NCBI GenBank assembly: GCA_938040735.1
Contig: CALHYE010000007.1
Coordinates: 1 to 64,000, forward strand
Reading direction: 5' to 3'
Origin: an uncultured Bellilinea sp.
Lineage (GTDB): Bacteria; Chloroflexota; Anaerolineae; Anaerolineales; Anaerolineaceae
Length of the DNA stretch: 64,000 nt
The notes under the pieces are model-generated. The model saw nothing but the letters and a program-made list of their open reading frames with translations. It made no database searches and was not told where the DNA came from. Every line of letters starts with the position of its first letter. Position 1 is the stretch's first letter. A program made the position numbers and the translations under genes. This document shows, in pieces, positions 43,982 through 55,244 of this stretch.

Positions 43982-45162
43982 GCTGGCACCTTGATTTTGA
44001 AACCAAATCCTCTCAAGGGGTGTTCCAATAGTTGAAATTCTCCCCCCACAATCTGAACTCGTTCACGCAAACCCATCAAACCAAATCCTTCTTTCAGATC
44101 ATTCACTCCTACCCCGTCATCTTGAAGGGTTAAAACCACCCAATCGGGGGAAGAATAATCCAAACAAATGGATAAATGTCGGGCTTTGGAATGTTTACAG
44201 GCATTGGAAATACCCTCCTGGATAGCCCGGTAAAGAGTCCAATAAGTTGTGGCGCTCAATTCGCGACTTACGCCAACAACCAGAAGTTCGGGTTCAATTC
44301 CAAAGGATTTGGCGCTTTCAAATAATTGGGGGATCACTTTTTCGAGGGGAATATCTTGATTGGGTTGGCTTCTCAGCGTTCCAACCGATTGCCGGACATC
44401 CGTAAGGGCTTCCTGAGTAAGAGAAATAGCCTTTTGCAAATGTTCGGCCGATTTTTGAGAGTCATTTTTGAGCAGCGCACTGGCCGCTTTGATTTGCATA
44501 TGAATGCTGGTCAGATAATGGCCCAAACCATCATGAATTTCCCTCGCCAACCGATTGCGCTCTTTGATAGTCGCTAAATCCTCGATTTGAGCGGCATAAT
44601 CGCGTAGTTGCTGGTTTGCTTGAGTCAGTTCCCCCACTAAACGTTCTACTTCGCGACGGGAAGCCTCTTCATTCAGCGCCATCTGGGTAAAAACCACAAT
44701 AAAAACCAAACCGGCAAAGAAGATGGGTAATCCTTCCCAGACCGCTTGTAAATTTTTCGAAAAGGCATATACAGCGCCCACATAGGCTAACAAAATCGAA
44801 AATTGGGCAAAATAACTGGTTCTTCGCGGAAGCAAAATAACCGCATGACCGGCCAGGGGCAGCAACACCATCGCGTTAAAACCTGCACCACGTCCAAGGT
44901 ACACAATCCAGGCGCCTAATAAGATTTGAACCAGAAAATAACCAATGCTTAACATTAAATGTTGTCTTTTCGCGCAAAATGCAAAACCGTAAATCCCAAC
45001 CGTCAAATAACTCGTTCCCAGTACAATCATTAAGATAATTTCCAGGGGGGTGGCAGTCTTCATTGAGCTGAAAGTTGTGAAGAAGGACGCCAAGACAACC
45101 ACCGCAAAGGCTAGATCAGCATCACTGCTGGTTCGGATTTGAGAGTCCTTCGATTGGTTCAC
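43978..45162 (-). CDS. Membrane histidine kinase (HisKA_3, NarX/DesK type)
   Basis: 394 aa. Six predicted helices (residues about 15-185) precede a coiled coil and the HisKA_3 box RNRLAREIHDGLGHYLTSIHMQI with the phospho-His. The HATPase_c domain ends with LQDDGVGV and GFGLMGLRERV. No periplasmic sensor domain, so the helices probably sense membrane state or a partner. The start is likely GTG at 45160-45162. A TATAAT lies 7 bases before it, so the mRNA may be leaderless. A longer reading would cross a strong terminator. The helices recall DesK. Confidence 0.87.
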   Translation of the reverse strand: MNQSKDSQIRTSSDADLAFAVVVLASFFTTFSSMKTATPLEIILMIVLGTSYLTVGIYGFAFCAKRQHLMLSIGYFLVQILLGAWIVYLGRGAGFNAMVLLPLAGHAVILLPRRTSYFAQFSILLAYVGAVYAFSKNLQAVWEGLPIFFAGLVFIVVFTQMALNEEASRREVERLVGELTQANQQLRDYAAQIEDLATIKERNRLAREIHDGLGHYLTSIHMQIKAASALLKNDSQKSAEHLQKAISLTQEALTDVRQSVGTLRSQPNQDIPLEKVIPQLFESAKSFGIEPELLVVGVSRELSATTYWTLYRAIQEGISNACKHSKARHLSICLDYSSPDWVVLTLQDDGVGVNDLKEGFGLMGLRERVQIVGGEFQLLEHPLRGFGFKIKVPA

Positions 45163-45169
45163 AATCCAG

Positions 45170-45175
45170 ATTATA
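45170..45175 (-). promoter_or_regulatory. -10 element directly before the kinase start
   Basis: Minus-strand TATAAT, seven bases before the GTG. The -35 region is only T-rich. If used, the mRNA would start at or next to the start codon. Confidence 0.4.
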
Positions 45176-45192
45176 ACCTCGCTTCGCAAAAT

Positions 45193-45225
45193 AAAAAAAG
45201 ACGCCGGCTTTTGCCGGCGTCTTTT
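45193..45225 (-). terminator. Rho-independent terminator of the phn operon
   Basis: A stem of at least 9 GC-rich pairs, GACGCCGGC (45200-45208) with GCCGGCGTC (45213-45221), extended by A-T pairs on both sides and a four-base loop. Minus strand continues in TTTTTTTAT. It separates the phnDCE-type operon from the kinase gene. Confidence 0.88.
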
Positions 45226-45243
45226 CGGATTGGTTGGAAGCAT

Positions 45244-47067
45244 TCAAACAAACTTTTCTCGCATTTTCGAGGAAAGGTAATCCATTGCGGCTACAACAAT
45301 AGCGATCGCCAGCATTTGAGCGCTGGCAGCGCGATAATTCAGCAGGTTAATATTCTGATACAGCAAAAATCCAATTCCTCCGCCGCCCGCAAAACCAATG
45401 ATGGTGGACATTCTCACGTTGATATCCCAGCGATACATCGTAAAAGAAATATAAGGAGGAATAATTTGAGGTATCACCGCATATACGATCGTCTGTAACC
45501 GGTTTGCCCCCGTGGCGGTAATGGCCTCCAGCGGCCCGGGCATAATACTTTCTACTTGTTCAGAATACAATTTTGTCAATGCGGCAATGGTATGCAACGA
45601 AAGCGCCAGCACCCCGGCAAAAGGTCCAATACCAACCCACACCACAAAGACAATTACCCAAACTAAGGCCTCAATCGAGCGTAAACCATTCCATATCGTT
45701 CGAGAAACATAATAAATCACAATTCCAACCGGCAAATCATCCTTTGGGGCAAGCTTTATGGAAGTGGCAAGTCCCAATAATGCGCCAATCCCTCCAGGAT
45801 ACCAATACAACACTACCGGGTTATTTAATTGATAAAACCAATTGATACCTGCCATGATCAAAATCAACAAAGAGGCAAAGGCAGTCGTTGTGATCACCAT
45901 GGTTATGACTTTGGCTGGTATAACCGGCAGTTTATAAGCAATCTTTTTACCAATCCGATCAGCAATATTGCTGAAAATCCCCGCTATTGCGGCGGCAACC
46001 AACACCACCAATAACATCCCCAGAATATCCCCTAGATCGCGGACAAATTTACCGATGAAACTCCACCCCCCTAATCGTGGCATTAGAAAATCTCCTGCGC
46101 GAATGGTTAAGTTGCTCAAGAATTTTAGACTTGTTACAAGCAAAGTAGAACTTAGCAGAAGAGAAGCTACCCGAGCCACCCGTAATCCCAAGGTCGGCGA
46201 TTGATCTTCAACAGCGGGTACCGCCCAACGGAACACAAGGACAAATAACAAAGGACCTAGAATAAAACCAACCAGCTCACCCCATCCAGAGAAAACAAAG
46301 CGTGTGGTTAAGTCGTTGATCACCTTTGTAATATTAATGCCTATTAAAATCGCAACAGGAATACTAAGAATATTTAACGCAATACTGATCAGCGGACTTT
46401 TCACATCTCTCATGATGTTTTTAGCCGCAAAGAAACTGAGAGGCACCCCTAATATCGTTCCAATCGTGGTTGCTAACAACGCAAGAAAAATCGTTTCAAC
46501 GATTTTTTCCCAGGTATCTAAAGCGGTTTTTGTAAGTTTTGGCGGACCTACATTTTCCCGTGTTGTGGCTCGAATATATTGAACAACCTCTTCCGACCGT
46601 TTGGGCAGTTTAACTTCAACCCGAAATTGCCCATTGGCATCCACTTCCATCGTGCCAAGTTGTAAGGTAACCTCGCTGGGTGGAATAAAGGCAATCGGAC
46701 CGCGCGTATTGGGTTCAAAATTAAAACCAGAAATGGTCACTGTTTCTCCCGGCGCCGCACAAGAAGGTTCAACGACTAAGTAGGGTTCATCGGGATCAAC
46801 TGATGGAGGAACAAAACCCTCCGCCGGGCATGGCACCATAATCGGCTGCTCTACCCGGACTTCGATCTTGTCGTACGTAAAAATATCCGGTCTTGCCAAC
46901 GCCCTTAGAATTCGTACCAGCTGCTCCTGTCTTCTAGGAGAGCGAGTTTCTTCTAAATTGACTTTCGTCACTTGAAAACCATAAGCATATACAACCAACG
47001 CAAATAAAACCGCCAGACCCACACCGATGGAACGAAGAATAGCCCGGTATTTTTTATTTGTGAACAT
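45244..47067 (-). CDS. phnE: PhnE-type ABC permease with extra Ig-like and inserted segments
   Basis: 607 aa, over twice the usual PhnE length (about 260-280). TM1 is at 12-32. An external segment at about 40-180 has a Cys pair and APGETVTISGFNFEPN, which looks like an IPT/TIG-type Ig fold. The PhnE core begins at about 190 with ETIFLALLATTIGTILGVPLSFFAAKN. A long extra hydrophobic part (about 245-400) follows, and the core resumes with WNGLRSIEALVWVIVFVVWVGIGPFAG and the EAA loop ITATGANRLQTIVYAVIPQI (about 515). It forms the channel with PhnC and PhnD. The extra parts may add a docking site for the binding protein. It ends the operon before a strong terminator. Confidence 0.82.
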   Translation of the reverse strand: MFTNKKYRAILRSIGVGLAVLFALVVYAYGFQVTKVNLEETRSPRRQEQLVRILRALARPDIFTYDKIEVRVEQPIMVPCPAEGFVPPSVDPDEPYLVVEPSCAAPGETVTISGFNFEPNTRGPIAFIPPSEVTLQLGTMEVDANGQFRVEVKLPKRSEEVVQYIRATTRENVGPPKLTKTALDTWEKIVETIFLALLATTIGTILGVPLSFFAAKNIMRDVKSPLISIALNILSIPVAILIGINITKVINDLTTRFVFSGWGELVGFILGPLLFVLVFRWAVPAVEDQSPTLGLRVARVASLLLSSTLLVTSLKFLSNLTIRAGDFLMPRLGGWSFIGKFVRDLGDILGMLLVVLVAAAIAGIFSNIADRIGKKIAYKLPVIPAKVITMVITTTAFASLLILIMAGINWFYQLNNPVVLYWYPGGIGALLGLATSIKLAPKDDLPVGIVIYYVSRTIWNGLRSIEALVWVIVFVVWVGIGPFAGVLALSLHTIAALTKLYSEQVESIMPGPLEAITATGANRLQTIVYAVIPQIIPPYISFTMYRWDINVRMSTIIGFAGGGGIGFLLYQNINLLNYRAASAQMLAIAIVVAAMDYLSSKMREKFV

Positions 47068-47069
47068 GG

Positions 47070-47822
47070 TTATCCCACCCGTTCTGCATCTTTACCATAA
47101 ATCTCTTTGAATTTTTGATCATTTATCTCTTCCGGTAACCCATCAAAAACCAACCGGCCCTCATTGAGCGCAATCACCCGATCGGCATACCGATGAACCA
47201 AGTCCAAAAAATGCAAACTGCATAATACTGTCACCCCGTCTTCTTTGTTGATGTTTTCCAGATATTGCATGATGCTATGCGCCAGAACGGGGTCCAAACT
47301 GGCTACCGGCTCATCGGCTAAAATCATCTCTGGTTGCTGCATCATAGCTCTGGCAATACCAACCCGTTGCTGCTGTCCACCGCTCAATTCATCTGCGCGG
47401 TGATTGGCTTTATCAGCAATACCCACCCTTTCCAGCTGCTTCATTGCCATCTGAATATCTTCTTTAGAGAAACGATTGATCAAACTCCAGGCCGGATTAA
47501 CATACCCTAACCTTCCGGCCAAGACATTCGTAATCACTTTTGAGCGCAGCACAAGGTTAAAATGCTGAAACACCATGCCAATTTTTCTTCGAATATAGCG
47601 CATTTCATCCTGGGTTGCCGCCGTAATATCAACGCCATCCCAAATAATCTTGCCCGCAGTCGGCTCAATCAAGCGATTGATACAGCGTAAGAGGGTTGAC
47701 TTTCCCGACCCACTTAACCCAATGACGGCTAAAAATTGACCCTTTGGAACTTCAAAACTAACATCATATAAAGCCTGAACGCCCCCCTCATAAATCTTGG
47801 ACAGATTCTTGACAATCAACAT
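47070..47822 (-). CDS. phnC: PhnC-type ABC importer ATPase
   Basis: 250 aa. Walker A GLSGSGKST, signature LSGGQQQRVGIARAM, Walker B MILADEPVASLDP and the switch His in CSLHFLDLV are present. PhnC-specific features are KIGMVFQHFNLVLRSKVITNVLAGRLG and SLHFLDLVHRYADRVIALNEGR. It should drive phosphonate or phosphite uptake. The stop is 3 bases before the permease ATG. A stem-loop lies between the binding-protein gene and this one. Confidence 0.9.
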   Translation of the reverse strand: MLIVKNLSKIYEGGVQALYDVSFEVPKGQFLAVIGLSGSGKSTLLRCINRLIEPTAGKIIWDGVDITAATQDEMRYIRRKIGMVFQHFNLVLRSKVITNVLAGRLGYVNPAWSLINRFSKEDIQMAMKQLERVGIADKANHRADELSGGQQQRVGIARAMMQQPEMILADEPVASLDPVLAHSIMQYLENINKEDGVTVLCSLHFLDLVHRYADRVIALNEGRLVFDGLPEEINDQKFKEIYGKDAERVG

Positions 47823-47857
47823 CCTCGATTTTTTCCTTTTTTAGATGAGTGTAACGG

Positions 47858-47894
47858 TATCGCCAGGGATTTTTCATCTTCCCCTGGCGATACC
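47858..47894 (-). repeat. Stem-loop between phnD and phnC
   Basis: Perfect 12-base arms GTATCGCCAGGG (47858-47869) and CCCTGGCGATAC (47883-47894) with a 13-base loop. On the minus strand it is followed by CGTTAC rather than a T run, so it is more likely an mRNA-protecting or partial stop structure. Confidence 0.7.
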
Positions 47895-47926
47895 CATTCA
47901 TTTACCTTTATGCGCTTTGGATGGGT

Positions 47927-49057
47927 TTAACGGCCAAGACCTTCCAGTGTAATGCCAGCCGCTTCAACCATTTTACGGACAAAGTCATATTCTTTGTCTT
48001 CGGCAGGGCTTAATCCGCTCCATCCGTAGAAATCACGACTGCCAATCGAGTTCTTCCACTCTTCGGTTTTTGAAAACTCCACCAAAGCCTGTTCGATTTG
48101 AGCGCGCAAGTCTCCGGGAAAGTCCGGGCCGAACGACAGCGTATCATTGGGAATAGGTGGACTAATCGTCAGAATGCGCAGTTTCTGCACGACATCCGGC
48201 GCTTCCGTTCGCAGGTTGCGTCGGGCATCTAACACAATCCAACCGCCGCAATCAATGTTGTTACCGTCTTCCGTGACCTTGCACTCATCAATCAAATCCT
48301 CCGGAATATCGGGATTATCCCCCGGTTTCCAAGGTTCCATCCCTTCCGGTTTTAAGGGTGGGGAATAGAAGGTCGTCGCAAAGTCCACTTCTCCGTTATA
48401 AAGCGCTTTGGCTGCCTGAGGATGGCCGCCGGTTTCAACCGATTCGGAGGGCGTCACGCCCGCATCCCGGAACATAACCAACGGCACCATGTAAGAGGAT
48501 GTGGAACCGGCATCGCCATATCCCCATTTCTTGCCATTCAAATCCTTGATAGACTGGATGTCGCTATCCCGCCGGACAAGAATTTGGGCGTAATAAACGT
48601 CCAATTTATTACGAATTGCCTTAAAAGATACATCCACGCCGCATAATTGATTGGCAAGCACATACCCCAAACCGGGGATAAAACCAATCGTATCTTCGGG
48701 CGAGGCGCACATTTCCTCAATGGTAGCCGCATAAGAGGTCGGCACGCTCACAACAAATTCAAGACCGGTGGCTTTTTTGAGAGCCTCAGCCATGATTTGC
48801 CCACCGCTGACGATCACCTGGGTATCTACTGACGGCACAAATAAAACTTTAATGGGTCGTTCAGCCGTTCCAATCTTAGGCGGCTCAGGAGTAGGGGTTG
48901 GGGGCACTTCGGTTGGAGGCGGGGGCTGGGTTGGCGCAGTCGTGGCAGGGGGTGAAGTGGGCTCAGGCGTTGGGGTCGCTGCCGGTTGACAGGCAGACAA
49001 AATGAACGCTGCCAGCAACAACAACGAAACAACTTTAAGTAATTTTTGGCGTTTCAT
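47927..49057 (-). CDS. phnD: PhnD-type solute-binding lipoprotein
   Basis: 376 aa. The signal peptide ends in lipobox LSAC at about residue 22, followed by a long Pro/Thr linker (to about 55). The mature domain has VLFVPSVDTQVIVSGGQIMAEALKKATGLEF, YAQILVRRDSDIQSIKDLNGKKWGYGDAGSTSSYMVP and a GGHPQAAKALYNGEVDFATTF hinge, all typical of PhnD. It should bind a phosphonate, phosphite or similar oxyanion outside the membrane. No C-P lyase or phosphonatase genes are here. The mature part is large because of insertions, such as residues around EPWKPGDNPDIPEDL. Confidence 0.9.
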   Translation of the reverse strand: MKRQKLLKVVSLLLLAAFILSACQPAATPTPEPTSPPATTAPTQPPPPTEVPPTPTPEPPKIGTAERPIKVLFVPSVDTQVIVSGGQIMAEALKKATGLEFVVSVPTSYAATIEEMCASPEDTIGFIPGLGYVLANQLCGVDVSFKAIRNKLDVYYAQILVRRDSDIQSIKDLNGKKWGYGDAGSTSSYMVPLVMFRDAGVTPSESVETGGHPQAAKALYNGEVDFATTFYSPPLKPEGMEPWKPGDNPDIPEDLIDECKVTEDGNNIDCGGWIVLDARRNLRTEAPDVVQKLRILTISPPIPNDTLSFGPDFPGDLRAQIEQALVEFSKTEEWKNSIGSRDFYGWSGLSPAEDKEYDFVRKMVEAAGITLEGLGR

Positions 49058-49231
49058 TATCTTCTCCTTTTCTTAGAATAGAGGTCAATTCGCATGACCA
49101 TACTTTACAACTATATACCGAAATATGCCAACGAACAATAAGTTTATCTTAAAAATTTTTTATCATTATATTAACGCCGCAAAGACGCTATAAATTCCAG
49201 TTTGGCGCACGGTGGTAATTCTTCCAATTCC

Positions 49232-49260
49232 TTGAAGTCCAAAAATGTTGAGATTATAAT
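49232..49260 (+). promoter_or_regulatory. Promoter of acnA
   Basis: TTGAAG (49232-49237) and a perfect TATAAT (49255-49260) are 17 bases apart. The expected start is near 49267. The 240-base gap to the divergent phnD holds nothing else I can name. Confidence 0.6.
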
Positions 49261-49298
49261 CCCATATTATCCGATTAATTCGCCAAGAGAGGGCAGCC

Positions 49299-52010
<2,712 letters not shown>

Positions 52011-52013
52011 TCA

Positions 52014-52042
52014 TTGACAAAATTCGAAAACCTGCGTATCAT
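52014..52042 (+). promoter_or_regulatory. Promoter of the argG leader
   Basis: A perfect TTGACA (52014-52019) and TATCAT (52037-52042) are exactly 17 bases apart, right behind the acnA stop. The expected start is near 52049. Confidence 0.65.
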
Positions 52043-52067
52043 CATGCACAACTTCAGGTTACTTGAA

Positions 52068-52160
52068 ATGATCCATCCCTCATCCCAACTCCGCTTCCGT
52101 CGTTCGCTGACTAACCCGTATTTCCACGGGGTGGTTGGCGTATTTGGAGTTACACAGTAA
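52068..52160 (+). other. Possible Arg-containing leader peptide of argGH
   Basis: A 30-codon ORF (ATG at 52068, TAA at 52158-52160) encodes a peptide with three Arg in four residues (LRFRRS, codons 9-12). It lies between the promoter and a terminator just before argG. A ribosome stalled at those codons when charged tRNA-Arg is low could prevent the terminator, as in classic attenuation. The ribosome-binding site (CAGG) is weak. Confidence 0.4.
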
Positions 52161-52192
52161 GAGATCGAACCAAATCCTCTATTATGTAATCC

Positions 52193-52224
52193 AATGCCCT
52201 CCTAACCGTGGAGGGCATTTTTTA
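52193..52224 (+). terminator. Attenuator-like terminator in the argG leader
   Basis: Ten-pair stem AATGCCCTCC (52193-52202) with GGAGGGCATT (52210-52219) and a seven-base loop, followed by a T run. It ends 30 bases before the argG ATG, with no room for another promoter, so argG transcription must read through it. It could also end acnA transcripts. Confidence 0.75.
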
Positions 52225-52253
52225 TTCCCAAATAACCCAAAGGAGAAAGTATC

Positions 52254-53525
52254 ATGAAAAAGAACGGAAAAATGAAGATTAAAAAAGTGGTGTTGGCGTA
52301 TTCAGGCGGGTTAGATACCTCAGTGATTGTCCCATGGCTAATTGAGCACTATGGTTGTGAGGTTATCTGTTATACCGCTGATATTGGGCAGGGTGAAGAG
52401 CTTTCCGGATTACCTGCAAAAGCCAAAGCCAGCGGGGCAAGCAAAATCTATATTGAGGACTTAAAAGAAGAATTTGCCCGTGACTATTTGATGCCTCTTT
52501 TAAAATCCGGCGCAATTTACGAACGGAAGTACCTGTTAGGGACTTCTATTGCCCGCCCGCTGATCGCCTATCATCTGGTAAAAACAGCCCATCGAGAAGG
52601 GGCTGACGCCATCGCACACGGCTGCACCGGCAAAGGCAATGATCAGGTGCGCTTCGAACTGACCGCTATGGCGCTTGACCCCCGTTTGAAAGTGATAGCG
52701 CCGTGGCGCGAGTGGGATATTCGATCGCGAGAAGACGCGCTGGCTTATGCACAAGCCCATAACATCCCGGTTTCTTCCACGCTCAAATCCATCTACAGCC
52801 GCGATAAAAATTTGTGGCACTTATCCCATGAAGGCGGATTACTGGAAGACCCTTGGAACGAACCGGAAGAAAGCATGTACCAGATGAGCAATTCCCCTCT
52901 GAACGCCCCGGATCAACCCGAAATGATCACGCTTGATTTTGAAAAGGGAATCCCCACCAAGTTGAATGGTAACCCCATGCCGGCATACGAATTGATTGCT
53001 GCTCTCAACGAAATTGGCGGCAAACACGCGATTGGGAGAGTGGACCTGGTAGAAAATCGGCTGGTCGGCATGAAATCTCACGGAGTTTACGAAACCCCTG
53101 GCGGCACCATCCTTCTGGCAGCCCATCAGGAACTGGAAGCCCTGTGCCTCGATCGGGATACGCTTCATTTCAAGGAAGTTATTGCGCACCGCTATGCAGA
53201 ACTGGTCTATAACGGGCAATGGTTTACACCCTTACGCGAGGCGCTGGATCAATTCATCAACAAAACCCAGGAAACCGTCACCGGCACGGTAAAACTCAAA
53301 CTGTACAAGGGCAACATCATCATTGCCGGTCGAACCAGCCCAGAAAGTTTGTACCGCGAAGATTTTGCTACCTTTGGTCAGGATGATGTTTATAATCAAA
53401 AAGATGCCCAGGGATTCATTACTCTGTTTGGCCTTCCCATGAAAGTTCAGGCGTTGCGCAAGATTCACAAAAAACAGCCTGTCCAGTATGACCAGCCCGA
53501 TTACACCAAATTCAAACGAGATTAA
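52254..53525 (+). CDS. argG: Argininosuccinate synthase
   Basis: 423 aa. PP-loop [15 protein letters not shown] binds ATP. Other marks are [16 protein letters not shown], citrulline/aspartate-binding [17 protein letters not shown], and [12 protein letters not shown]. It joins citrulline and aspartate at the cost of ATP to AMP, the seventh step of arginine synthesis. ATG follows AAAGGAGAAAG. argH starts 15 bases after the stop, so they form an operon. Confidence 0.96.
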   Translation: MKKNGKMKIKKVVLAYSGGLDTSVIVPWLIEHYGCEVICYTADIGQGEELSGLPAKAKASGASKIYIEDLKEEFARDYLMPLLKSGAIYERKYLLGTSIARPLIAYHLVKTAHREGADAIAHGCTGKGNDQVRFELTAMALDPRLKVIAPWREWDIRSREDALAYAQAHNIPVSSTLKSIYSRDKNLWHLSHEGGLLEDPWNEPEESMYQMSNSPLNAPDQPEMITLDFEKGIPTKLNGNPMPAYELIAALNEIGGKHAIGRVDLVENRLVGMKSHGVYETPGGTILLAAHQELEALCLDRDTLHFKEVIAHRYAELVYNGQWFTPLREALDQFINKTQETVTGTVKLKLYKGNIIIAGRTSPESLYREDFATFGQDDVYNQKDAQGFITLFGLPMKVQALRKIHKKQPVQYDQPDYTKFKRD

Positions 53526-53540
53526 CTCAGGAGTTTGACC

Positions 53541-54920
53541 GTGACCAAATTGTGGGGAGGACGCTTCACTTCTCAAACCGATTCGCTTGCCGCCCAGTTG
53601 AACGCATCCATTGCGTTCGACTGGCGGCTTGCCCCCTATGATGTGGCAGCATCCTGCGTCTGGGTCGAAGAACTGGCAGAAATCGGCCTGCTAAGCGTCG
53701 AAGAGCGTCAGCAGATTCAAACCGGTTTACAGCAAATCCTGGCCGAAATCCAGAACCAGACTTTTCAAATTAAACCGGATGACGAGGATGTACACACGGC
53801 TATTGAACGCCGATTATTTGAATTGATTGGCGAGCCGGCGGGCAAGATTCATACCGGGCGCAGCCGCAACGATCAGGTAATGACCGACTTTCTGCTCTGG
53901 CTGCGCGAGGCCGGCCAACAGGTGGACGCGGCTGTTGTAGAGGTGCAAAAAGCGCTGGTTGAACGGGCCGCCTCTGATCAAGGAGTGATAATTTCTGGCT
54001 ATACGCACTTACAGCGCGCCCAGCCGATATTGCTCTCCCACTGGTGGCTTTCTCACTTTTATCCGCTCCAGCGCGACCGTCAGTATCTCGCCTTTCTTTT
54101 ACAACAGGCCAACCTTTGCCCGTTGGGGTCTTCCGCCTTAGCCGGTTGTCCCTACCCCATTAATCGCACTCGCCTGGCTCAAAAATTGGGATTTGATGCG
54201 CCTTCTCCCAACAGCATTGATGCCGTTTCCAACCGGGATGCCGCCGCTTCATTTCTTTTCTTTGCATCCCTCCTGTCCGTTCACCTTTCCCGCCTTGCCG
54301 AAGCGCTCATTTTATTTTCCACAAGCGAATTCGGTTTTCTGGAGTTGCCGGATGCCTTCACTACCGGCTCATCCATTATGCCCCAAAAGAAAAATCCCGA
54401 CATGCTGGAACTGACCCGCGCCAAAGCCGGCACAACCATCGGACAGTTAACCGGTTTCTTGAGCGTACTCAAAAACCTGCCTTCCGCTTACGATAAAGAT
54501 TTGCAGGAAGATAAACCGGCTGTTTTCACGGCGTTCGATACTCTTAGCCTGACTTTACCGGTGATGTACGGTATTCTTCAAAACCTGTCCATCCATCCAG
54601 AAAAAATTTCTGCCAGTATTGATCCAACCTTGTTGGCGACGGAGATTGCCGATTTTCTGGTCATGCAGGGCATCCCCTTCCGAAAAGCGCACCGCCTCGT
54701 AGGAGAATTGATCAAGGACTGCATGAATCGGGGAATCGCCTTGATACAGGTTCCTGCAGAACGACTTGCCAAAATCCACGAAAGCCTCCCGCAACAATGG
54801 GTAAAAATACTTGATCCGCATTATGCCGTTGAACGACGATCACAGTTTGGAGGAACATCCTCCGATTCGGTCAAAAACCAGATTCTACAAGCCCGTGAAA
54901 TTTTGCAAAAATTGCCTTGA
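53541..54920 (+). CDS. argH: Argininosuccinate lyase
   Basis: 459 aa. The fumarase-superfamily signature GSSIMPQKKNPDMLEL with the catalytic Ser loop lies near residue 275. Further blocks are KIHTGRSRNDQVMTDF and GYTHLQRAQPI with the catalytic His. It splits argininosuccinate into arginine and fumarate. Start is GTG (53541) with CAGGAG eight bases upstream; an in-frame TTG two codons before is less well placed. Confidence 0.96.
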   Translation: MTKLWGGRFTSQTDSLAAQLNASIAFDWRLAPYDVAASCVWVEELAEIGLLSVEERQQIQTGLQQILAEIQNQTFQIKPDDEDVHTAIERRLFELIGEPAGKIHTGRSRNDQVMTDFLLWLREAGQQVDAAVVEVQKALVERAASDQGVIISGYTHLQRAQPILLSHWWLSHFYPLQRDRQYLAFLLQQANLCPLGSSALAGCPYPINRTRLAQKLGFDAPSPNSIDAVSNRDAAASFLFFASLLSVHLSRLAEALILFSTSEFGFLELPDAFTTGSSIMPQKKNPDMLELTRAKAGTTIGQLTGFLSVLKNLPSAYDKDLQEDKPAVFTAFDTLSLTLPVMYGILQNLSIHPEKISASIDPTLLATEIADFLVMQGIPFRKAHRLVGELIKDCMNRGIALIQVPAERLAKIHESLPQQWVKILDPHYAVERRSQFGGTSSDSVKNQILQAREILQKLP

Positions 54921-54929
54921 GTACGATCC

Positions 54930-54958
54930 TTGACTCCTGTCTTCAAGGCTGTTAGGAT
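54930..54958 (+). promoter_or_regulatory. Promoter of the 47-aa gene
   Basis: TTGACT (54930-54935) and TAGGAT (54953-54958) are 17 bases apart, right after the argH stop. The expected start is near 54965. Confidence 0.5.
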
Positions 54959-54988
54959 GATTAACAATTCCTTATGCGAGGTAGATTG

Positions 54989-55132
54989 ATGAACCCGGCT
55001 GAAGACAAAGAAATTAGACCTGTTGAAGATGTCGCTCTAACCCAACCTGCGCCCGTCCTTCCGATTGTGTTAGACCTGGACGAGGAAACCATTCAAATTC
55101 TGCTGGATGATCAGATAGCCACCGGCGGATAA
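54989..55132 (+). CDS. Small acidic protein, 47 aa, unknown
   Basis: It begins MNPAEDKEIRPVEDVAL and ends with ILLDDQIATGG. No Cys, His, Trp or Tyr; ten or more Asp and Glu, so strongly acidic. A GAGGT site lies seven bases before the ATG, a promoter-like pair is upstream, and a strong terminator is 32 bases after the stop, so it looks like a complete unit on its own. I do not recognise a family. A peptide precursor, a regulator-binding peptide, or an anti-factor are all possible but unsupported. No maturation enzyme is nearby. Confidence 0.55.
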   Translation: MNPAEDKEIRPVEDVALTQPAPVLPIVLDLDEETIQILLDDQIATGG

Positions 55133-55163
55133 TCCCTCTTCTCGTCCTAATTCGCTTCGACGG

Positions 55164-55203
55164 GCGCGGAGTAAACCATTACGTTACTTCGCGCTTATTA
55201 ATT
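55164..55203 (+). terminator. Rho-independent terminator after the 47-aa gene
   Basis: Eleven-pair stem GCGCGGAGTAA (55164-55174) with TTACTTCGCGC (55184-55194), one G-T pair, nine-base loop, followed by TTATTAATT. Confidence 0.75.
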
Positions 55204-55244
55204 AATCAGATTAATCAACCCAACTCCAAATTCAATCAGTCGCG

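Noticed and set aside
45163-45243. Histidine kinase start at 45243
   Set aside because: The frame would read through a strong terminator hairpin. GTG at 45162 lies just after a TATAAT.
52120-52155. T-box riboswitch in the argG leader because of GGGGTGGTTGGCG
   Set aside because: The conserved T-box block AGGGTGGNACCGCG is not matched (no ACCGCG), and the terminator stem does not include it. An attenuator with leader peptide fits better.
54960-55132. 47-aa ORF as a double-glycine RiPP or bacteriocin precursor
   Set aside because: Gly-Gly is at the very end with no core peptide after it, and no peptidase-transporter or modification enzyme is nearby.
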